Source: Candidatus Anaerostipes excrementavium
GTDB taxonomy: Bacteria; Bacillota; Clostridia; Lachnospirales; Lachnospiraceae
DNA length: 50,072 nucleotides
Direction: 5' to 3'
Assembly (NCBI GenBank): GCA_019114985.1
Contig: DXEM01000023.1
Location: 1 to 50,072 of the forward strand
Of the stretch, positions 23,402 to 31,478 are shown in pieces. Positions within the stretch are counted from its first letter, which is position 1. Each line of letters begins with the position of its first letter. The notes under the pieces were generated by a model that was given only the letters and a program-made list of their open reading frames with translations, was not told where the DNA came from and did not search any database. Made by a program: the position numbers and the translations under genes.

Positions 23402-25300
23402 ATGGAAGTCATTATGGCCAAAACAGCAGGCTTCTGTTTCGGGGTAAAACGAGCGGTAGATACGGTCTATCAGGAAGCCAAGAAAGAACATGTGTATACT
23501 TATGGACCAATCATCCACAACGAGCATGTGGTTTCCGATTTGGAAAAAAAGGGTGTCAAAGTCCTGCATTCCAGAGAAGAATTGGAACAGCTACAGGAGG
23601 GGACGATTATCATCCGCTCTCATGGGGTGCCCAAAGAGATTTATGACCTGATTGAGGAAAAAGGTCTTTCTTTGGTAGATGCCACGTGTCCTTTTGTGCG
23701 CAAGATCCATCGGATTGTTGAAAAGGCCGGAGGGGCAGGGAAACAGATCATTATTACCGGAAGTGAAGAACACCCGGAAGTGGAAGGAATCCGCGGCTGG
23801 TGCAGCGGGAAAGTCACCATTATTTCGGATGCCGCGCAGCTGGAAGAGATCGATTGGAGCCAGCCGGCTTGTCTGGTATCTCAAACGACATTTAATTACA
23901 AGAAATTTAAAGATATAGTTGAAATTATCGAAAAAAAGGGTTATGATATAGAAGTATGTAATACAATATGTAATGCCACAGAAGAGCGTCAACTGGAAGC
24001 AAGATCTATAGCGAAGAATGTAGATGCAATGATTGTCATTGGAGACAAGCATAGCTCTAACAGCCAGAAGTTATTTGAAATCAGCAGCAAAGAGTGCGCA
24101 CGCACGATCTTTATACAGACACTGGACGACCTGGATTTGAAGCTTTTTGAATCGACTGGTAAGGTAGGTATTACAGCGGGGGCCTCAACCCCACAGAAAA
24201 TTATCAAGGAGGTTCATGCTAGCATGACAGAAAAGAGTTTTGAACAATTATTAGAGGAAAGTTTAGTTACGATTCATAATGGAGAGGTAGTCGAAGGAAC
24301 TGTTATCGATGTAAAACCAGACGAGATCATCCTGAACATCGGCTACAAAGCGGATGGTATTCTGACAAGAAGCGAATACTCTAATGATTCTGCAAACTTG
24401 GATTTAACGACGGTTGCCAAAGTTGGTGATACGATGGAGACAAAAGTTCTTAAAGTGAATGACGGAGAGGGACAGGTTCTCCTTACGTATAAGAGATTAG
24501 CAGCTGAAAAAGGTAATAAGCGTCTTGAGGAAGCTTATGAGAATAAAGAAGTATTGAAGGCACCGGTAGCACAGGTATTAGACGGAGGATTAAGCGTCCT
24601 GATCGATGAGGCACGTGTATTTATTCCTGCAAGCCTGGTATCTGATTCTTATGAGAGAGATCTCAAGAAATATGAAGGACAGGAGATCGAATTCGTGATC
24701 AGCGAGTTCAATCCTCGTAAGAGAAGAGTCATCGGTGACCGCAAGCAGTTATTAGTAGCAGCTAAGAAGGAAAAACAGAAAGAATTATTCGCAAGAATTG
24801 AGATTGGAATGAAGATCGACGGAGTCGTTAAGAATGTAACAGACTTCGGAGCATTCATCGACTTAGGAGGAGCAGACGGACTTCTTCATATTTCAGAGAT
24901 GTCTTGGGGACGTGTTGAGAATCCGAAGAAAGTCTTCAGTATTGGAGATAAGGTAACGGTTCTGATCAAAGATATCCAGGGCGAGAAGATCGCGTTAAGT
25001 CTCAAGTTCCCAGAAGAGAATCCATGGCTGACAGCAGAAGACAAGTACAAAGTCGGCAACAACGTAACAGGCCGTGTTGCTCGTATGACAGATTTTGGAG
25101 CTTTCATTGAGTTGGAATCCGGAATCGATGCACTTTTACATGTTTCTCAGATTGCCAAAGAACATATCGAGAAACCTTCTGATGTACTGAATATCGGACA
25201 GGAGATCACAGCGAAAGTGGTTGATTTCAAGAAAGATGAGCGTAAGATCAGCCTGAGCATGAAAGCTCTTCTGAATGAAGACGATAAAGCAGAAGAATAA
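23402..25300 (+). CDS. ispH-rpsA: fused IspH (HMBPP reductase) and ribosomal protein S1
   Basis: This 632-residue protein joins two functions. Residues 1 to about 283 are IspH, the last enzyme of the MEP isoprenoid pathway: iron-sulfur ligands Cys12 (GFCFGVKRA), Cys96 (ATCPFVRK) and Cys190 (CNATEERQ) and the catalytic Glu126 (HPEVEG) are present. From about 300 to 620 there are four S1 RNA-binding repeats, two of them opening with VTDFGAFIDLGG and MTDFGAFIELES. The fusion is known in many Clostridia. A GCGGAGGAA site precedes the ATG, and a strong terminator follows. Confidence 0.96.
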   Translation: MEVIMAKTAGFCFGVKRAVDTVYQEAKKEHVYTYGPIIHNEHVVSDLEKKGVKVLHSREELEQLQEGTIIIRSHGVPKEIYDLIEEKGLSLVDATCPFVRKIHRIVEKAGGAGKQIIITGSEEHPEVEGIRGWCSGKVTIISDAAQLEEIDWSQPACLVSQTTFNYKKFKDIVEIIEKKGYDIEVCNTICNATEERQLEARSIAKNVDAMIVIGDKHSSNSQKLFEISSKECARTIFIQTLDDLDLKLFESTGKVGITAGASTPQKIIKEVHASMTEKSFEQLLEESLVTIHNGEVVEGTVIDVKPDEIILNIGYKADGILTRSEYSNDSANLDLTTVAKVGDTMETKVLKVNDGEGQVLLTYKRLAAEKGNKRLEEAYENKEVLKAPVAQVLDGGLSVLIDEARVFIPASLVSDSYERDLKKYEGQEIEFVISEFNPRKRRVIGDRKQLLVAAKKEKQKELFARIEIGMKIDGVVKNVTDFGAFIDLGGADGLLHISEMSWGRVENPKKVFSIGDKVTVLIKDIQGEKIALSLKFPEENPWLTAEDKYKVGNNVTGRVARMTDFGAFIELESGIDALLHVSQIAKEHIEKPSDVLNIGQEITAKVVDFKKDERKISLSMKALLNEDDKAEE

Positions 25301-25312
25301 GAGAAAGCAATG

Positions 25313-25342
25313 AAGAATCCTGCACCTGCAGGATTCTTTTTT
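25313..25342 (+). terminator. intrinsic terminator after ispH-rpsA
   Basis: AAGAATCCTGCA (25313-25324) / TGCAGGATTCTT (25327-25338) followed by more T. It is perfect and close to the stop codon. Confidence 0.95.
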
Positions 25343-25406
25343 CTGTAAAAAACGTAAAATACAGTACATGGAAAGTGGTCAGTTCCGCTTTCTTTTCTGT
25401 CAGCTA

Positions 25407-25435
25407 TTGTAAAAAAGCGGATTTTGAGATATAAT
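25407..25435 (+). promoter_or_regulatory. promoter of pyc
   Basis: TTGTAA (25407-25412), 17-bp spacer, perfect TATAAT (25430-25435), about 50 bases before the start codon. Confidence 0.7.
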
Positions 25436-25484
25436 GTTCCGTAAAAATACAATTTTGTATGAAACTTATGAAAAGGAGACAGCC

Positions 25485-28400
25485 ATGGAGATAAAGAAAT
25501 TTAAAAAAGTATTGGTTGCCAACCGTGGTGAGATTGCAATTCGAGTTTTCCGTGCGTTAAACGAACTTGGCATTACCACGGTCGGCGTTTTCTCAAAAGA
25601 AGACCGTTATGCCTTATTCCGTTCAAAAGCAGATGAGTCTTACGGTCTGAATCCGGATAAAGGACCGATCGATGCATATTTGGATATTCCTACGATCATT
25701 CGTATTGCAAAGGAAAAGAATGTAGATGCGATCCATCCGGGATATGGATTCCTTTCAGAGAATCCGGAATTCGTAGATGCCTGTGAAAAGAACGGCATCA
25801 CATTTATCGGTCCGGCTTCTGATCTGATGCGGAAGATGGGAGATAAGATTTCTTCTAAGCAGATGGCGATTGAGGCGGGAGTACCGATTATTCCTGGTGT
25901 AGACCACGCAGTGCATGAGCTGGATGAAGTGTTAAAGATCGCGGATCATGTAGGCTACCCGGTTATGCTGAAAGCTTCCAACGGCGGAGGCGGACGCGGA
26001 ATGCGTATTGTAAATTCCGCAGAAGAGATGCCGAAAGAATATGCAGAAGCAAGAGATGAATCAAAGAAAGCATTTGGTGATGACCAGATCTTTGTTGAGA
26101 AATATTTAAAGAGCCCGAAACATATTGAAGTACAGGTGATCGGTGACGAGTATGGACATGTGGTACATTTGTATGACCGTGACTGCTCTGTACAGAGACG
26201 TCATCAAAAAGTCGTAGAATATGCTCCTGCTTTCAGCGTGCCGGAAGAGGTTCGTCAGCAGATTTTCGATTGCTCTATCCGTTTAGCAAAGCATGTAGGA
26301 TATACCAATGCCGGAACACTGGAATTTTTAGTTGATGCGGACAACAACGCATATTTTATTGAGATGAATCCTCGTGTACAGGTAGAACATACAATTACAG
26401 AGATGGTAACCGGAATTGATATTGTCCAGACACAGATCCTGATTGCAGAAGGATATCCGCTGGATTCAGAGGAAGTTGGAATCGAGAGCCAGGAAGCTAT
26501 CACCTGTAATGGATACTCTATTCAGACTCGTGTCACAACGGAAGATCCGCTGAATAATTTCCTTCCGGATACCGGTAAGATCACGGTTTATCGTTCCGGT
26601 GCGGGAAATGGAATCCGATTAGACGGAGGAAACGCTTATTCCGGAGCTGAGATTACACCATACTACGACAGCTTGTTAGTAAAGGCGATTTCTCATGACA
26701 GAACATTTGCAAGAGCAGTTGACAAATCAATCCGTGTGTTGAAGGAGACAAGGATTCGAGGCGTTAAGACGAACATTCCGTTTTTGATTAACGTGCTGAA
26801 CCATGAGACATTCCGTACAGGAAATTGCTATACAACATTTATCGAGGATACACCGGAATTGTTCCTGCTTCCGGAAAGCCAGGACCGTGCAACGAAGATT
26901 CTGGAATTCTTGGGAAATAAGATGGTTAATGAACAGCACGCAGAAGACAAACCATATTTTGAACAAAGAATTCTTCCAAAGTTTGACAAAGAGCGCCCGG
27001 TATATGGTGCCAGAGATGAATTCTTAAAGCTTGGCGCAGAGGGATTCACACAGAAAATCTTAGGAGAAAAGAAACTTTATATTACTGATACAACAATGCG
27101 GGATGCCCAGCAGTCTTTGATGGCGACTCGTATGCGTACCAAAGACCTGGTAGGAGCATCTGATGCTGCCAATGTGTTTATGCAGGAAGCTTTTTCTGTA
27201 GAAGCATGGGGCGGAGCAACTTATGATACCGCCTATCGTTTCTTAAAAGAATCTCCTTGGAAACGTTTAGAGCTTTTGAGAGAACATATGCCGAATACAT
27301 TGATCCAGATGCTTTTAAGAGCTTCCAATGCAGTTGGATACAGCAACTATCCAGACAATGTGGTAAAAGCTTTTATTGAAGAAGCAGCAAAACGAGGCGT
27401 TGATGTTTTCCGTGTATTTGACAGCTTAAACTGGGTTGAGAACATGAAGATGCCGATTGAGACAGCGCTTAAGACAGGAAAGATCGTAGAAGGTGCAATT
27501 TGCTATACCGGCGATATCACAGATCCGAATGAGACGAAATATACGTTGGATTACTATGTGAGAAAAGCAAAAGAATTAGAAAGTCTCGGTGTGCATATTT
27601 TCACAATCAAAGATATGGCAGGATTAGTGAAGCCATATGCGGCGAAGAAACTGATCTCTGCATTAAAAGAAGAATTGAAGATTCCGGTAAACCTTCATAC
27701 CCATGATTCCACAGGAAATGGTGTCAGCACATTGCTGATGGCAGCGGAAGCCGGTCTGGATATCGCAGACTGTGCGATTGGATCTATGAGTTCCATGACC
27801 AGCAACCCATGTATGAATTCATTGGTAGAAGCGTTGAAAGGTACGGAGAGGGATACAGGGCTTGATACAGATGAATTAACAGAATTGAGCCAGTATTATG
27901 CAAGAATCCGTCCGGTCTATAAACAATTTGAGAGCGGAATGGACGCACCAAATACAGAGATCTACAAATATGAGATTCCTGGAGGCCAGTATTCCAACCT
28001 CCTTGCCCAGGTAAAAGAAATGGGTGCGGCAGAAGACTTTGAGGAAATCAAAGGCCTTTACAAAGACGCCAATGAATTGTTGGGCAATATCGTAAAAGTA
28101 ACGCCATCTTCCAAAGTAGTTGGTGATTTTGCGATCTTTATGTTCAAGAATAATCTGACAAAGGAAAATATCCTGACGGTTGGAAAAGATTTATCCTATC
28201 CGGATTCTGTCGTAGAATATTTTGAAGGTATGATTGGACAGCCGGAGGGAGGTTTCCCAGAAGAACTGCAGAAGATCATCCTGAAAGGAAAAGAACCGAT
28301 TACGGTACGTCCTGGAAGCCTGCTTCCGGATGAAGATTTTGATTATATCAAGAACGGTCTGAAAGAAAACTTCTATACAGAGAATATGGAAGATCCGGAT

Positions 28401-28943
28401 GTTTTGCAGCAGAAAGCTTTAAGCTATGCTTTGTATCCGAAAGTATATGAAGATTACTGCAGACATTTTGAGGCTTACAATGACGTTTCTGGTCTGGAAA
28501 GCCATGTATACTTCTATGGGCTTCGAAAAGGAGAAGAGACGGTGCTCCGCCTGGATGAAGGAAAATATCTGATCATCAAGTTTACAGATATGTCTGAGCC
28601 TGACGAAGATGGTTACCGCCTGCTTGATTTTGAAGTCAACGGATCCATCCGCGAAATTAAAGTATTGGATAAGAACCTGGAAGTAAAAGCAGATGGAAGA
28701 GTCAAAGCAGACAAATCCAATCCGGCGCATCTTGGTTCTACGATACCTGGAACTGTCGGCAAAGTCCTTGTCAATGAAGGCGATGAGGTAACGGTTAACA
28801 TGCCTCTGATGACAGTAGAAGCGATGAAGATGGAAACAACCGTTGTTTCTAAAGTAGAAGGTAAAGTTGATAAGATTTATGTCAAAGAAGGAGAACAGGT
28901 AAATCAGGAAGATCTGCTGATTTCTTTTGAGATTGCTGAATAA
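25485..28943 (+). CDS. pyc: pyruvate carboxylase
   Basis: This 1152-residue enzyme makes oxaloacetate from pyruvate and bicarbonate with ATP. The biotin carboxylase domain (about 1-455) starts with KKVLVANRGEIAIRVFRA and has the ATP loop KASNGGGGRGMRI; the carboxyltransferase domain (about 535-830) has the metal-binding TTMRDAQQSLMATRMR segment and HTHDSTG; the C-terminal carrier domain has the biotinylated Lys1115 in EAMKMET. The order BC-CT-BCCP in one chain identifies Pyc. The ATG at 25485 is chosen because AAAAGGAGA precedes it; the frame opens at 25434. It is a single-gene transcript judged by its own promoter. Confidence 0.98.
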   Translation: MEIKKFKKVLVANRGEIAIRVFRALNELGITTVGVFSKEDRYALFRSKADESYGLNPDKGPIDAYLDIPTIIRIAKEKNVDAIHPGYGFLSENPEFVDACEKNGITFIGPASDLMRKMGDKISSKQMAIEAGVPIIPGVDHAVHELDEVLKIADHVGYPVMLKASNGGGGRGMRIVNSAEEMPKEYAEARDESKKAFGDDQIFVEKYLKSPKHIEVQVIGDEYGHVVHLYDRDCSVQRRHQKVVEYAPAFSVPEEVRQQIFDCSIRLAKHVGYTNAGTLEFLVDADNNAYFIEMNPRVQVEHTITEMVTGIDIVQTQILIAEGYPLDSEEVGIESQEAITCNGYSIQTRVTTEDPLNNFLPDTGKITVYRSGAGNGIRLDGGNAYSGAEITPYYDSLLVKAISHDRTFARAVDKSIRVLKETRIRGVKTNIPFLINVLNHETFRTGNCYTTFIEDTPELFLLPESQDRATKILEFLGNKMVNEQHAEDKPYFEQRILPKFDKERPVYGARDEFLKLGAEGFTQKILGEKKLYITDTTMRDAQQSLMATRMRTKDLVGASDAANVFMQEAFSVEAWGGATYDTAYRFLKESPWKRLELLREHMPNTLIQMLLRASNAVGYSNYPDNVVKAFIEEAAKRGVDVFRVFDSLNWVENMKMPIETALKTGKIVEGAICYTGDITDPNETKYTLDYYVRKAKELESLGVHIFTIKDMAGLVKPYAAKKLISALKEELKIPVNLHTHDSTGNGVSTLLMAAEAGLDIADCAIGSMSSMTSNPCMNSLVEALKGTERDTGLDTDELTELSQYYARIRPVYKQFESGMDAPNTEIYKYEIPGGQYSNLLAQVKEMGAAEDFEEIKGLYKDANELLGNIVKVTPSSKVVGDFAIFMFKNNLTKENILTVGKDLSYPDSVVEYFEGMIGQPEGGFPEELQKIILKGKEPITVRPGSLLPDEDFDYIKNGLKENFYTENMEDPDVLQQKALSYALYPKVYEDYCRHFEAYNDVSGLESHVYFYGLRKGEETVLRLDEGKYLIIKFTDMSEPDEDGYRLLDFEVNGSIREIKVLDKNLEVKADGRVKADKSNPAHLGSTIPGTVGKVLVNEGDEVTVNMPLMTVEAMKMETTVVSKVEGKVDKIYVKEGEQVNQEDLLISFEIAE

Positions 28944-28968
28944 ATTAAATACCGAAATGGAATTCTAG

Positions 28969-28994
28969 AAGGAGGAAGTGTATGCTTCCTCCTT
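28969..28994 (+). other. hairpin enclosing a ribosome site and a 7-residue ORF, after pyc
   Basis: The perfect inverted repeat AAGGAGGAAG (28969-28978) / CTTCCTCCTT (28985-28994) lies 26 bases after the pyc stop. The GGAGG in the left arm is followed by ATG at 28982, opening Met-Leu-Pro-Pro-Leu-Leu-Val-stop (28982-29005). It could be a weak terminator (only a short T-run follows) or a small translational switch before the ClpP-like gene. Confidence 0.45.
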
Positions 28995-29018
28995 TATTAG
29001 TGTGAAAGGAAGGTATGG

Positions 29019-29678
29019 ATGATGAAGGAAGAAATGAGAGAAGAGATTCAAGAGACCGGAGATTTGGATTTGAATGGGATTCATATTATGACGATCATCG
29101 GAGAAATTGAAGGGCATCAAAATGCTGCTCAAGGAACGAAGACAACAAAATATGAGCATATGATTCCAACACTTGCAAAAGCAGAAAGCGATGATCAGAT
29201 CAAAGGAGTCTTAATTCTTATTAATACGATTGGAGGGGATGTGGAATGTGGACTTGCTTTGGCGGAATTAATTGCTTCTTTAAGCAAGCCTACGGTTTCT
29301 CTTGTTCTCGGAGGAAGTCATTCTATAGGGGTGCCTCTGGCGGTATCTGCCGATTATTCTTTTATCGTAAAAAGTGCAACCATGATGATTCATCCGGTAA
29401 GGACCGGCGGAACATTTATCGGAGTGATACAGAGCTACCGCAATATTGAAAAGATCCAGGATCGGATTACCCGTTTTATCAGTGATCATTCTAAAATGGA
29501 ACAAAAAGAGATTGAGCGGTTAATGCTCGCAGTAGGCGAACAGGTGAAGGATGTGGGTACGATTCTTTCCGGGGAAGAAGCAGTGCAGAGAGGTCTGATC
29601 GATCATTTGGGAGGTATGAAAGAAGCATTTTGTAAGTTAAGGGAATTATGTGGGATTTCAGAGGAATACACGGAATAA
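29019..29678 (+). CDS. tepA: ClpP-like serine peptidase, TepA type
   Basis: This 219-residue protein belongs to the ClpP/crotonase-like group but is the TepA (translocation-enhancing) variety. GVLILINTIGGDVECGLALAE, the serine region VLGGSHSIGVPLAV and the MMIHPVRTGGTFIG segment with the His can be read; a catalytic Ser-His pair is plausible. TepA genes are usually close to spoIIIE/ftsK in Firmicutes, and here ftsK lies 1.8 kb downstream with only a hydrogenase gene between. AAGGAAGG precedes the double ATG (29019 or 29022). Confidence 0.85.
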   Translation: MMKEEMREEIQETGDLDLNGIHIMTIIGEIEGHQNAAQGTKTTKYEHMIPTLAKAESDDQIKGVLILINTIGGDVECGLALAELIASLSKPTVSLVLGGSHSIGVPLAVSADYSFIVKSATMMIHPVRTGGTFIGVIQSYRNIEKIQDRITRFISDHSKMEQKEIERLMLAVGEQVKDVGTILSGEEAVQRGLIDHLGGMKEAFCKLRELCGISEEYTE

Positions 29679-29755
29679 GTTCTAAGGGATGATACAGAAA
29701 ATACAAAAAAAGCCTTTTTCTTTTGTTAAATATAGTGTAAAATATTAAAAAAGAA

Positions 29756-29773
29756 TTGTTTTTTATTTAACAA
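29756..29773. promoter_or_regulatory. Rex-like redox operator upstream of the hydrogenase
   Basis: TTGTTTT-TTAT-TTAACAA matches the clostridial Rex consensus TTGTTAA-N4-TTAACAA at 12 of 14 positions, 20 bases before the hydrogenase ATG. A perfect extra half site TTGTTAA lies at 29723-29729, and TTTGTTAAATA (29722-29732) is an exact 11-bp inverted copy of TATTTAACAAA (29764-29774). Rex represses fermentation and hydrogenase genes when NADH/NAD is low. The rex gene is not in the window. Confidence 0.55.
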
Positions 29774-29792
29774 ACGTGAAGGAGGATGCAGC

Positions 29793-31280
29793 ATGAGAGG
29801 AATAGAGACCCCTGTCCGTGAGATACGGAGACGTGTATTTAAAGAAATCGCAAAATTTGCATATGAACAGAAAGACCTTAGTAAGATTGAGGATTTACCA
29901 TATGAGATCGTTCCTGGCGAGATTGCCCGCTATCGTGACAGCATCTATCGAGAAAGAGCCGTTGTCGGAGAGAGACTCCGTCTTGCGATGGGAATGTCCC
30001 TGCGTCCTGCGGACAGACCGGCAAGAATCACAAAAGGCATTGATGAGAGCAATATTTCTGAGAAATATTATGAGCCGCCGCTTCTCCAGGTCATTCCATC
30101 TGCCTGTAATGCCTGTAAGGACAAGGCATTTATCGTAGGCGGAGAATGTCAGGGCTGTATGGCACACCCTTGTATGGAAGTATGTCCGAAGGATGCGATT
30201 AGTTTTGTAGATGGATATTCATATATTGATCAGGATAAATGTATCAAATGCGGACAGTGCAGCAAAGTATGTCCTTACAGTGCGATTCATGAGAGAAAGA
30301 GACCGTGTGAGATTGCCTGCGGTGTAGGAGCGATTGGTACAGACTATGCCGGACGTGCGAAGATTGATCCGGACAAGTGTGTTTCCTGCGGTATGTGTAT
30401 GGTGAGCTGTCCATTCGGAGCAATTGCTGACAAGTCCCAGATTTATCAGCTGATTAAGGCAATGAACGAAGGGAATGAAGTGATTGCGATTTTGGCGCCT
30501 GCGTTCGTAGGACAATTCGGACCGAAGGCAACACCGAACAAGATCAAAGCGGCCCTGCTGGACATTGGATTTTTTGATGTATGGGAAGTTGCAGTTGGTG
30601 CGGATGCAGGAGCTTTGGAAGAGGCAGAACACTATGCCCATGGCGTAGCAACAGGAGAGGTGCCGTTCTTATTGACTTCCTGCTGTCCATCTTGGTCGAT
30701 GCTTGGAAAGAAGTATTTCCCGGAAGTGATTGATCAGATTTCCAATGCGCTGACGCCGATGGTAGCTACCGCAAGAGCTGCCAGAGAGACGAATAAAGAT
30801 GCGAAGATCGTCTTTGTAGGTCCTTGTGTGGCGAAGAAGTTAGAGGCATCAAGAAAATCTGTCCGAAGCGAAGTGGATTTTGTAATTACATTTGAAGAAC
30901 TGGCAGCCATGTTCGAGGCAAAAGATATTGATTTCAATACTTATGATAAAGAAGTGGAATTAAACGATGCCTTTGGTGCTGGAAGAGGATATGCGGTTGC
31001 CAGTGGTGTTGCAGGAGCTATCGAAGCTTGCATCAAGGAATATTATCCGGATACGGAGATTAAGATCGATCATGTGGAAGGATTGGCAGAATGCAGGAAG
31101 ATGCTGCTTCAGGCAAAGGCAGGAAAGAAAAACGGTTATTTGATCGAAGGTATGGGATGTCCGGGAGGATGTGTCGCAGGTGCGGGAACTAACATTCCGG
31201 TCAACAAAGCAAAGGTACAGGTCAATAAGTTCGTAAAAGAGGCTGAGACTTTTGTTCCGCCGGAGACAGCAAAATACTGA
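29793..31280 (+). CDS. monomeric [FeFe] hydrogenase, group B
   Basis: This 495-residue protein has an N-terminal helical region, a Cys-rich stretch (SACNACKD, GECQGCMAHPC) and two 4Fe-4S ferredoxin motifs (CIKCGQCSKVC near residue 150 and CVSCGMCMVSC near 196), then the H-cluster domain. H-cluster motifs are L1 TSCCPSW (295-301), L2 VGPCVAKKLE (342-351) and L3 MGCPGGC (454-460), so all four cluster cysteines are present. The slightly divergent L2/L3 and the N-terminal region fit group B enzymes of Clostridia. It would make or oxidise H2 with ferredoxin; maturases (HydEFG) are not in the window. A GAAGGAGGA site precedes the ATG. Confidence 0.92.
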   Translation: MRGIETPVREIRRRVFKEIAKFAYEQKDLSKIEDLPYEIVPGEIARYRDSIYRERAVVGERLRLAMGMSLRPADRPARITKGIDESNISEKYYEPPLLQVIPSACNACKDKAFIVGGECQGCMAHPCMEVCPKDAISFVDGYSYIDQDKCIKCGQCSKVCPYSAIHERKRPCEIACGVGAIGTDYAGRAKIDPDKCVSCGMCMVSCPFGAIADKSQIYQLIKAMNEGNEVIAILAPAFVGQFGPKATPNKIKAALLDIGFFDVWEVAVGADAGALEEAEHYAHGVATGEVPFLLTSCCPSWSMLGKKYFPEVIDQISNALTPMVATARAARETNKDAKIVFVGPCVAKKLEASRKSVRSEVDFVITFEELAAMFEAKDIDFNTYDKEVELNDAFGAGRGYAVASGVAGAIEACIKEYYPDTEIKIDHVEGLAECRKMLLQAKAGKKNGYLIEGMGCPGGCVAGAGTNIPVNKAKVQVNKFVKEAETFVPPETAKY

Positions 31281-31321
31281 TCAAAGACTTTAGGAAGAGA
31301 AGAATACAAAAGCAAAAGAAG

Positions 31322-31352
31322 ACGGAGTGGTTCATCAAGCTGCTCCGTTTTC
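31322..31352 (+). terminator. probable terminator after the hydrogenase gene
   Basis: ACGGAG (31322-31327) / CTCCGT (31343-31348) with weak inner pairing and a short T-tail. Confidence 0.6.
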
Positions 31353-31383
31353 CATTTCGATAAGGAAACAAGCCACTTACCGC

Positions 31384-31412
31384 TTGCTTATTTGCGGATT
31401 TAATTGTAAAAT
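31384..31412 (+). promoter_or_regulatory. promoter of ftsK and probably the genes after it
   Basis: TTGCTT (31384-31389), 17-bp spacer, TAAAAT (31407-31412), 67 bases before the ftsK start. Confidence 0.5.
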
Positions 31413-31478
31413 ATAGAGACAGTATTATGCATGGGTAAGAAGAGCGTTGCATGATTACGAAGAGAGGTATCATAATTT

